This document shows, piece after piece, positions 14,501 to 26,500 of a stretch of 64,000 bases of DNA; position 1 is the first letter of the stretch, and every line of letters begins with the position of its first letter. The DNA is from Atherinomorus stipes (Eukaryota > Chordata > Actinopteri > Atheriniformes > Atherinidae). The notes beneath the pieces are model-generated. The model saw only the letters and a list, made by a program, of their open reading frames with translations, was not told where the DNA came from and searched no databases. The stretch lies in assembly GCA_023101725.1 (NCBI GenBank), contig JALJCO010012814.1, positions 248,001 to 312,000 on the forward strand. The letters are read 5' to 3'. Position numbers and translations under genes: made by a program.

Positions 14501-17500
14501 CAGAGGCTAGAGTGATCCTGAGATGTGCTGGCTGGTGTACACAGAGCTGTCAGGCTGGCTGGATCGTGCTTCCCAACAATCACAGTAACGCTGCATGTAT
14601 AAAACCAATTTTTTTTCCTGGAGTTTACTGAAAACCTTTAAGTACATAGAAAATATTACATTTTTTGAGAAAGAGAACAGTCTTATAAATGCTGTATATG
14701 ATCTCTATATAACCTGCTGTCAGTGAATGAATATTTTAAAAAATATTTCATAGCTTTCTCATTGTTTTTCTAGGTGGATTTCTTGATATTCCACCATGAT
14801 ACCTCTTTTTTTATCTTTATGTTTGCAATATTTGCTGTTGGGCCTTCCATATGGGTGGGGGGGCTGCTTCTGGGCCCCATGTTGTGCCTGCCCTGGGATT
14901 GCTGCTGGTGGCCTGGGTTTTGGGGCCTCATTACCTTCCTCCAGTCTTTGCGGAGACACAGTTGCATTTGCACCATTGCATAATCGCAACAACACATAAC
15001 ACCATATCATTGTTTATTATCTAAGAAAAACTAAGCTAAAATGCAGAATAAGTGTGTGAAAAACTAGGTTAACCCTAACTAAAATAAAAAGGTTATTTGC
15101 AGCCAGTCGCTGTTGATCAAATGCACCCGATTAACTGAGCAAATGTAAGCACCTCTTAAAACAAAGATGTTTTGGCTGTTTGACTCTGAAATATAGGTCA
15201 TTATACACAGAGGATTCCTTGTCAGATGAAAACAGACCATTGAGAAAATGCACAGAAAACATTATAGATATTTTTCAATGCAATTAAAAAAAGTTTAATT
15301 CTGAGGTTCTTTGCAGATGCATCAAAAAAACAACAAAAAAACACTGGCTAATGGCCCTTAATTTTTCCTGCGCAGTTGCCAGCTCCTCCATACTATTCAA
15401 ACATAGGCAGAGTCTCGTTGACCCATACAGGAATGTCCTCCCAGGCGAGGGGGTCATGGATTTCCTTCTTGCACAGAAAGAGGTGGAAAACTGGAAGAAA
15501 CCGTCTTCAGTAGGGGACCAGGGCCTCCCAGATTTGTCTGCAGAATTTAAAAGAATGTATAGAAATGAAAAAAATAATGAAGTATCATGACAGAATAAAT
15601 TCCATGGTGTTGGTGTTGATTTTTTTTTTTTTTTTTTTACTCCTGTTTTCACATTTTTACATTGGTTTTGGGTAGGTAGGTGTATAATGTATATATTTAT
15701 GGTACATTTTCTCAGATTACCTACCCTGGCTGCAGTTTTGAACCTTATCACTGCCTGTGTGTGATGCTGTGTGGGAGTTGGCTGCTCACTGTGCCTTTGT
15801 GCCCCTGAGGCAAATGTTTGCTGTAACACTGATGACCCTGCTGTCTTTTCAGATACAATGGACAAAGTTGAAAACAAGCCCCATCTGCTTGGTAAGAGTC
15901 TTCCATTTTTCCTTCTGCAGTGTTCTCTCACATTTCTGCAACACTAAATTGCTCCTCATCTTTTAATCCAACAGTTACTTAACTCTACCACGACTTGCCT
16001 TTCTTTCTACCTTGTTTAGTTATGTTATCATATATTTTACTTCTGCGTAGATTGTGTTCTTTGGGCTTGTATCAATAGTAAATGTTGGCCTACTTCTCTG
16101 CTCAGTTGTATACTGAAAGCTGTCTGATTTTTTTTTTCTTTTGTGTGTGTGTGTGTGTAGTTCTTGGATAAGGTAGAGGTTGAGATGAGGACATGTGAAG
16201 AGCCCCGTCCACCCAATGGTCCCTCTCCCATTGCTATAACAGCAGGCCAGAGGTAAGCCACCAGAAATCTTGAGCTGAACATTTAAAGCGCTAAGTACCC
16301 CCCCCCCTCCTCACATGTCATGTGTGTTTTCAGCGAGTACGGCTTTGCAGAGAAAGTGGTGGAAGGGATGTCTGTTAGAATCAACTCCATTACCATCAAG
16401 GTGCAGGCCCGTGCCTTCCATGCATCCTTTGAGCTCTGGCAGCTGCAGGGAAATAGCCTTAACCCCAAATGGCAGCGCAGTGACCTTCGCTACACCCGCA
16501 TAACTGACCCGAAGAGAGGAGAGGTGCAGTACACTTTCCTTTCTTTTCTCCTCACACAGCTTCAAATCTCTCTTGTCTGATGGCCACTAAAAGCACAATT
16601 TAATCCAGTGTTACACCACAGGAGCCATGTGTGCTTAATAAACCTGCAGTAAGTCATTTAATCAAGTCAGATGTTTTCATTAGCTGTGAAGACTATTTTG
16701 AGAGGAATGACTTTTCAAAAGATGTGTTGGGACATGTAATTCACTTAGAGGAAAATGTGTCTTTTGCATCTCCTCTTTGCCACTCTGCATAATTGTCAAA
16801 AGATGATGTTTTGTCGTCTCATGCTTATTTTTTTATGATGGCTTGAAGATTTGTTATGGTTACTTTTCAAACAGGTGTTGACATTCAAAGAAATTAACTG
16901 GCAGAGTCTACGGATCGAGGCGGATGCAATTGAGAGTGATGACCAGGACCTCGGTAACACCCCGTTACGTCTCATAACCAACCAGGGACGCATTCGCATT
17001 GCTCTGAAACGAAGAGTAAGACTTTACTCCTATCTGTTCTTCTAACACCAAACACAATGAAGATCACAAATGCAACATTGTCTGTATTATGAATTATATC
17101 TTCACTGCTGTGTAGATAAAGGACTGTAACGTCCTGGCATCCAAGCTGCTTTTCATTCTGGACGACCTGTTGTGGGTGCTGACGGACTCTCAGCTCAAAG
17201 CCATCATTCATTACGCCAAGTCTCTCAGTGAGGCCATGGAGAAGTCGGCCCAGCAGAGGAAGAGCATGACTGCAGAGTCCTTGCAGGTCTTACCTTATTT
17301 ATACTCCTTTTTTGTGTCTTTTTTTCTTGATGAGTAACTCAGTTAATACATTTTAAGGTGAACAGAAATCTGGAATTCAGGAAAAATACAGAAATATGGG
17401 AATATATGCATAGTACATGCAGGTTCCACTAATCACATGAAAACAGTTGTCAGTGTAAAATAGAAAGTGTAAGAAATTAAACTACATTCAAGTCTGTTTA

Positions 17501-20500
17501 CGTGTAAAGAGATTTTATTTTTCTAAATCCACATGAACATTCCTGATCAACCTAATCTGAAAAATAGTGGAGTACTCTGATTTTAATTGGATTTTGTAGG
17601 TCTTAATTGGACTTTTATATGCTACCAGCACACATGGCTGCGGTACTACGCATGTTGTAGACTTCAGTTCTGCCAGGTTCAATTTTTATAAGTGATTTTT
17701 TTTTGTTTGTTTTTTTGTTTTGTTTTTTACGAAGAAAATTGTACTTGTTGAAGTTTGTTGTGTTTGTCGATCAGGTTGCTTATTTCTGCTGCTGCCTGCT
17801 TCATTTCAAGTTCAACACAGGAAATTATTGCTGCTGTAAAAAAAAAGCGGGGGAAAAAAAACAAGCACGTTTAAGGCAGGGGGAGAAACTGGAGTCAGCT
17901 AATACTTCCTGTTTTAAGGCATCTGGATATAATTTGGACTATAGATGCCTGCAAAGAGTTCAGTTGTGTGTAGAAACATGATATGAGTGTGACTCATTCA
18001 TCAGATTATGCAATGTTACATGTTGAAGGATTTTGAATGGAATGTACTATTTGTACTTCATGTAAGCACTTTAATCAGCATATTTTTATTCTATTTGGGT
18101 CAGCAGTTGGAACATAGCTGTGTATGTATGCATGGCCAGCGAAGGCTGTGTGTGCTATTGAGAAATTCTGAAAATATTCACGGCAACATCTGGTACAAAT
18201 TATGAACATTCTGTTCACTCTGGCTTTATAAAACATTTCTAATAAAACTAAATAGAATTAATTAAAATTTTGGTAGTTTTTTTTTCTTCTTAACCCCATG
18301 TGAAGTAGATGACAAATGATGGAATCACCAATTTTTGGAAAACTTAGGCTGATGTCATACATGAAATTTACAAAGTGGAGAAGTTGTTTGTCTTTTTTTC
18401 TTTCTTCTAAGGTATAATATTCCCTTTCCTCTTTACCTTATTTTATTACCTCATTTTGAATTTGGAAGAAGAAAATTGTACTACCCGTATCATCAGTGAT
18501 GCTGGATGTGTACTATTTTTATTCTTTGAAGGTATTAGTGATGATTTATATTTCCATGTTTCTGTATCTAAATCCTGTTGTCTTCAGCTAACTTTTTGCA
18601 GTTTTGTAGCAAAAACTGTCTGGTTCCTGCCTGCATGGATTTCAATTTTTCTTTTCATTTTCTGTTTTTTGAGGGATACTGTTTTGGATTTTGTTTATAC
18701 TTCCTTCAAATTTTAGACAAATTTGACAATGATCATCTTTTGCTTTACTAATTAACCTTTTGAAAACAAGTTTTTGTTGTAATTGACAGTTCTCTCATTT
18801 GAGGGCCATATTTTCTGTCAGTCAGCCAAATGCAACTATCGTCTGCAAGTGCTCTCTTTAAATGACAGAAAATTAGCATATTTAGACTCATGCAGGTATT
18901 TGTTTAAGAAAAAATTTAATTACAAAGTGATTCCATCATGCTTTTCTCTACTTGCTCTGTTCTGTTTTAAAGAACCAGGAAGTTCAGATAATATTTTTTA
19001 TATTGGTTGTAAAAAATATTGTGTTAAAACACAGAATGAATGATGTTATTGCAAATAAGATATGCTAACCAGTAGACAGACAAATTCAGTTTTAACTTAA
19101 GTTGGTAACTTGTTGGTGGACACAACATGGCATGCATATAAAATAGACAAAGCTAGTATTTTTTCTATCTCATCCTGCAAGATATTTCCTCTCAGTTTTT
19201 GTGAAATCATTCTCTTTTCTTCTTTATTGGTTTAGACTGCTCCTCCGTCACCTGGCATCCACAGTTTGTGGACCGAGCCCCCACCTTCCTCCACAGGCAC
19301 CCCCAACAACATAAGTCAATACTTCGATCACTTTGATGTCAAAGAGTCTTCCTACCACACCTTCATATCTCGCTTGGACTTACACATATGCAATGACAGT
19401 TCTTCAATGGATGATGGTGAGATGGAAGCAAATCTCCATGTGTGATCATGACGTACTGTCTCTTTTACTCGTGTGTAGTTTTGCTATTTATTTAAACAAA
19501 AAGCTGAGTTGCTTTCATAGTCGTCCTTAAAACACTAAACTTTTCAGTGTTTGTGTGTTAATTGCTGTCGAGCTGCTTTTAAACAGCTTTCATGTGATGT
19601 TGCTTAGACGAGCCTCCCCCACCGGGCTTGCAGGGTGCCATGCAGCTGACATTCAGGAAGCTGGGTTTTGACTACTATCCCATTCACAGACCTGGTGAGT
19701 GTGATTACTTGCTCTTTAGCTGAGTGCATTTTAACAGCAGTTTAGCCTGAGGGTGTGTACTGCTCCCTCTGAGACCAAAACATTCATTCAGGACTGGTTG
19801 TTTGAAGGATGGCTGTTCAAGCCAACTAATAGCATGGGAGTGTGTGCCAGTACCATTATACTCTGCTGAACCATCGAAGTGTTGGGTGTTGAACTGGAGA
19901 GCTGCCTCTTGAGCTGATTAAAGCTAATTAGAGAGAGAATAGCCACACATTAGGAAATGATTTGGCTTTTTTGTTCTCTTTTGTTAATGCACAAACCTTT
20001 GCTTTTTCAATCAGTGTTACTACAATATGTTATGAACTAATGAAAATATAGGTTGGAAGTTCCTTGTAATCTTTTTAATACACATCTACCCTCAGTTTTA
20101 ATATGATATAAACTTGATTTACAATAACTGCAAGTGATAGCTCACAATTTGGCAGACAAAAACATCCTCAGTAAATTATAGTTGATTTAAGAGCTCACAT
20201 AAATGGAAAATATTTATTTTTATAGTAAATTCCGGGCTACAAGCTGCTGCTTTTGTCACACGCTTTGAAAGCTGCGGCTTGAGCAACGGTGCGGCTAATT
20301 GATGGATTGTTACAGGCAAATGGGCTTCATGAAGAAAATCGAAGGGAATAAAAAACATGATCCTTCTCATTTATGGTGTCTGTCATCGTGCTCGAACTTT
20401 GCACATAAAACCCTCATCCTCTACAGGTCACAAACGGTGTTGAAACTGCTGCTGTAAGAGGGATCTGGATTAGACATGCATTTGTCGAGAAAACGCTAAA

Positions 20501-23500
20501 TACGAATTAGACTCCTGCTCCACAGATGTGACCCAGAGCAGCACAAAAACATTCCTTCGAAAAACATGCCTTCTTATTAAGGACAAGCCCTACAGTTGGA
20601 ATTTTGACGATCGGACATCCAGAAGGAAAGTTACAAGCCTTTTTACGAGCCCTCTGTCCAGTGGCAGTAGCTCTGTCCTGAGCCCCCTGTGCCGAACAGA
20701 GCTACTGCACGTAAGCATGGCATCAGTGTTCACTGGTGAGATGCTGGAGATGTTCAGGAAAAAAAAATATTACTGTACATGACGTGTGTTATCGGTAAGC
20801 TAGCTGGTTAAAAGTTACATTGAAATATTTCTGAGTAAATATCTCATGTAACAACCTGGACACCAGCGGCTTATTGAGAAATGTGCGGCCTGTATACCAA
20901 AAAATCTCATTTTCTAGTGGGTGCGGCTTTGTAAGTGCAATCAATAGTCTGGAAAGTACGGTACAAATGTCTTTTTCTAATAGTAAGTAAAAAATCCAGA
21001 ATCTTTGCTGAATCACAACTGCTTGTTGTCGCTGCTCTTGACCAGCTGATGGGTGTCGACACTGGGAACGCCACAGTGGAGCCATGGAGGCTCAGGCTCA
21101 GTGGGCCGGGAAGCTGTTGCAGGAGTATCAAAGAAGAGCAGAGGCTTCCGGGTTCCCAGGGCCGCATGCCAACGTGCCACAGCCAGCCAAGGACTCCCCT
21201 GCTAAGACTGTGCAAGGTCTGATTAATGTTTTCATTTTACATCAAGTGAAGGTAAAATATTAGCTGCTTTTGGGAATAGCAGCAATCAGATCTGTTGGTT
21301 TCCTTAGCTACATGAAGGCTATTATGAATCTGACTTGAATTTTTCTGCTTGTTAAGTGCCCTGAGGTGACTTTGTCATGAATTGACGCTATACAAATAAA
21401 GTTGAGTTGAGTTGAGTTGAATTGAATTGAATAAAAGCATAGCAACTGGGATTCGGGGACTAAGGATGGAAATTATCTTTGCTATAATCTTTCATATTTA
21501 CAGTATTGATATGCACTGTCCCTTTTTAAATATATAAACTCAAGCACTTATTCCAGAAAACAACAATGACCAGCTGTTTTTCAGGAGCTACTGTCTGTTT
21601 CCCCTCATTCGTCATTTTCATATAATTTGTTCAGTTATTTTCTTTCTTTCTTTCTTTGGATCAGATCACAACAGGGAATAAAATGCATATATTGCCTACA
21701 TCTTGATGGCAGCTCAGCAGATAACAATGAGGGCTGGAGCTAAGATTGTTTAGAAGCTGCATTTTCATGTCAAAGAAAGAATTTGTATGCACAGAAAAAA
21801 AAAAACTCTTTAAATGCAACATTAACACTTGTTTGCTCTTTTTATCTTAATCTATTACACCTATGTTCTATAAGATATGACCCCACTCTCTTTATGGACA
21901 TAAATCTCAGCTGGACTACCATTTTTAAAATAAACACAAACACTTTCACAAATGTACTTTAAACATTGTCCTTATCTTGCTTGTGGGCTACAGCTTTTGC
22001 TTGAGTGCTATTCTCTCTTTTAGATGGACAGTCCAGCCCCAAGTCAAACCCCTCTGAGAAAGAGCAGACCAGCAGGAACTCCGTGACCGCTCCTGTGGGG
22101 TCATCACTGAAGAGGCTGCGATCTAGCTGTGTGGTGATCAGGATGGATGATGTGGACATTCACCAGGCAAGCTTCCATCAAACAAATGATTTGATTTAGC
22201 AGCTCTAACAGAAGCCTAAATGGAAATCTCTGCTTCTCAGTGGAAGCAGTCCGGGTCTCTGAAGAGGCTGGAGCTTATTCTGAATGGAGAATGTTTTAGC
22301 AATAAGCAAACGTCACAGGCCCGGACTTTTCTGCCTGCCTCATTTTTTTCAAAAGAACTATTTTAGTGTAAACTTTTTTTAAAAAATTTAAGAAGTAGAT
22401 CCGGCCTCCCTGATAAGGTCTATTCAGGGGTCCTGGAGAGGAGGGTCCATCGGGTCTAACCTTGGATTGAGGAGAAGCCCTGTGGGGTTTTCTTTCTGGC
22501 TGTGGAACAGTGGACCAGCTCTCTTGGGCATGGGAGTTCACCTCACCAGTCTGCACGTTTAATGGGCTAGGAGAAGGCGTTTGACCGTGTTGCCTGTGGA
22601 GGGTGCCTCGGAAGTACCGGACCCTCTTTTACAAGCTGTCCTGTCCCTGTCCGATCAGTACCAGAACTTGGTCCGCATTGCAGGCAGATTAGTTTTTGAT
22701 GAGGGTTTGAATCCAGCAAGGGTGCCCTTTGTTAACAACTCTGATCATAATTGTTACGGACAGAATTTCCAGGCGCAGCCAAGATATTGAGGGGGTTGGT
22801 TTGGTGGCCTCAGGAAGAGGGAGCTGAGCCAAAAGGCAAAGCTCTTGATTTATTGGTAGATCTAAATTCCTACCCTTGAATATCAGTCTAGGGTCTCAGA
22901 ATAGAGCTTCTGCTGATGAGGTGGCTCAGTCATCTGATTAGGATGCCTCCTAGACGGCTCCCTGGTGAGGTGTTCCAGTTACATCCCACTGAGAGGAAGA
23001 CCCGGAGAAGCCCCAGGACACGCTGGAGGGACAAAGTCACTCGGCTTGGATCCCCCAGACAAGCTGGACGAAGCTGCTGGGGTCGGGTTGTGGGAGGAGC
23101 AGATTAGCAGAAATGGAAATTGGTAGATGGAGAGTTTTCATTTTTGCTGTTTATAATCGGTTTATCTAACCAGACGTGGTACAAGCAGTAAAAAAGAAAA
23201 CCTTTAGGCTCCACGATCATACAACAAAGAAAATTTAAAAGAGGAATTGTACATATCATCTTGTTCAGCTGTGGTCTCCAGCTTCTCCTAGAATGACATC
23301 ATCACTGATGTGATTAGGTATTAAAAGGTTGCATTTCTTTGACCACACTTGATACAGTTTCATGACAAATAACTGTAAATCCGCTATAAAACTACTGCTT
23401 TTCAAAGAAAATAAAAAAAGAACTGCATTCTTGTCTCGCCAGCCGTTGTGAGCTCATAACTTGCAGAGAAAATCGAACCGGGTCTGCAGCCTTGAAAGTG

Positions 23501-26500
23501 TACAGTCTACACAGGGACCCAAAGTCTCCTTCAAACTTGTAGACTGTCTTGTTTAATCAGATGTGCAGATGTGCTGTGCTCATGTGTAAATTCTGGAAGT
23601 CAAAGTGGTCTTCTAGTGAACTTAATGTGGTACAACAGGAATTTTAATAACCACATTGTTGTCATTATTCCCATTTTTGTGTGGTGATTTTTCTCTAGTA
23701 TGAGAGTATTTCACTTGTTTTAGTTCATTAGCTCATGTGTCAGTGAGAAAACCCCAAGCTGTCACTAAAAAAAACCCCAAAATTGACATTTGACTGAATT
23801 TTTTTTCAGTTATGTAAAGTACAAAATGCTTGTAGTTCCTCATTTGAAAGAGCAGGAGACACTGAGGGGAAATTCTTTGAACGCCTGGTCTCCACCTTTA
23901 GTTCACAGGAAATCATTGATGCCCACACTCAGGTGGTGCACTTCTATTTTTTCTTTTCATTTAGTAATTGCAGCATCCACTTCCCACTTTAATGCTTATT
24001 TTATCTCTGTTTCACCCTCCAGGTGTCTACAAGAGGCCGTCAAAACAAAAAACCCCACTCATTAATATCCTGCAACCGAAAAACTCTGCGTTTACCTGAT
24101 AATGTACCAGCAGTTCATCTGCAGTTTACCGAGTACTACTTTCCTGACAACCCCAGTTTTCCAGGTACTTGCATGCTGTATTTAACTGTCCTTTTATTTT
24201 TATTTAGACATTTTATTTAATCATTTATATTCTCTTCTAGCATTTATTTGATGTTTGACTTCATTTTGAAACAATTACCTTTTTACATGCCAACCTTATT
24301 AATAAAGAACTTAAGCCAAATAGTGTTTTCATTAAAACTGGAATTTGTGTTTTTGTCCAGTCAGTAATGTAGAACTCAGGGGTGCCAGATAATTATTGGA
24401 CAGATAGAAAATTATTACATCATTACGATAAATACAATATCATGACAACATGTCCCAATAACATCTTGTTATCAAGATATTGCAATTGGGGAAAGAAAGC
24501 TGCTGCTTCACAAGTTGCTTCCAAACCACCTTCCCTTCTTATTTGAGACACTAGCTACCCCCTACAGTTGGAATTTTTAAGATCGGACTTGCAGAAGTTA
24601 GGAAATCCCAGTTTTAAGCTTGAAAAGTCTTTTTGTTTTTGTTAATAGCTTTGATGTGTCGTGGCGCAGCTCTTCCGGTAGCTAATCAGAAGCGCTGCTC
24701 TTTAGCATATGATAGAGAAGTTTAGTGAAGTCCTAATAAGTCTACAGTACAGACCTGTTGATACGGGTGAGTTCAGCTGCGTGGTGTTTTCAGTCAGGCA
24801 AAACGGTGGGCATCTCACTAGCTCTGCTCAAGGCAGAGGACCGGAAGTGGCGGTGAATAACCACAGAAGCATTGCGTTAAGGTTACACGTTGTTTATTAC
24901 AATATAAAATTGTTATGAACTGCAAGAAACTGTAAACCAGACTTTACTCGGTGTGCCTCGGCGGTCTTAAGCGGTGATCTGAGTTGTCTGCTGCTCCAAG
25001 CGGACCTCTGAGCATACTTCAAGCGAACCTCTCGTCTTCCTGCTCTCCCCCTCTTTAAAGGACCCCGATTAGGTCCAGCCTCCCGCACTGACTTGTAGTC
25101 CACTTCCTGTTTGCTGCCCATTGCTATTAACTGGGAAATACCCTAACTGAACTACAAAATCCATCAGCCCCTGCCTTCTTTTTTCACATGTCGCCTTAAA
25201 ATAATAACCTTGTACCGATTACCTTAATCTAAACTGTTATCATGCCACATCGTCTTAAAACTGTCAGTCAGCTACCACAGATGTCATGATTATATATGGA
25301 CTGTATCGGTTAACAGTTATCGGTATCGGCCTTAAGAAGCTGAAATTTATTGGTTATCTGTATTTTTTTGTTGTTTTTTTTATTTAATTATTGTGGATCC
25401 CTTAGAGAAATAGAAGTAAAAACTCATTTTATCCCTCATCAGCGTCTTGTATCACCTTGTATCACCTTTTCCTTTCTTCCAGTGCCCACCTCTAACCTGT
25501 ATGCCCAGTTAAACAGCCTGCAGTTATGTGTGGACCCAGCCAGCTTGTTGTGGATCAATCTGTTTTCCAGGGGTCTCCTGCACACCCTGGAGCAGGTCAA
25601 AGCATTCTACCATTTGCAAGACAGTAATAAAGTTGATGAGCATGTAGACATCCGTATGGATGCAGCTCAGCTGAAGGTAAATGAGTCTTTTTCCCTTTTT
25701 TTTTCCTGTTTGCAGTCCTTTTTCTTGCTCAATCTCTGGTTGTAAATGTGTTTTTTGTCCTTCTTATAGCTCATAATTCCTCTGGATTCATCCATCCTGG
25801 ACCATCCAGAGCGTCCACAGTCTCTTTCTGTTACTATACCCCAGATGGCTCTCAGTAACACCCGCCACTGCCCTCATGGCTCCAGAGCTGACCTCAGCAG
25901 TACCTGTGAGAAGTTCATGAGCAGCCCGTTCTTCCAGACAACACCACCTTGCCCCTACCCCAGAGATCTGAGTGCCTTCCACCCCATTCCTTCCAACTTT
26001 CTTCAGCACTCTCGAGAAATGGATTCCCAATGTCTGGACAGAAAGCAGCTCAGATCGGAGGATATCTGGTCTCTCAGTCTGTCTCGTGTCACGCTGGGTT
26101 TTGATGGAGCACGTCGATTCCCTAAAGGCAAAACGCAGCCTTTTGTCGAGCCCTTTGCCATGTCCATCTGGATGTGTCAGCCATCTGCATCTAAAAGTGA
26201 ATCATCGCCTTCCCCCTCCAGCCCCAATGGAGCCCACGCTCACTCTTCAGAGCAGGAGCATCATCAGGATGAGGTTTCGCTTGCCTCTATCCACTTCCTT
26301 GCCCACACCATCACCCCATTGAAGATGTGGCTCAATCACTACCAATATGTTGCCCTTCTGAGGATGAAGGACTCTTTGGCTCGTTTGGGGGCAGAGTTGA
26401 GTCGGGATGTACGAGGTGTTAAAAAGGCTCACGGACAGAAGACAAAAGCAGTGACAGCTTGCCTTGCTCTTCTGGTGGATTCAGTGGAATTGGGTCTCCT

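Noticed and set aside
15284..15931. 215-codon minus-strand open frame
   Set aside because: It runs antisense across uhrf1bp1 exon 3 and a T/A homopolymer, has a poly-K stretch, and has no family likeness except the short segment reported separately.
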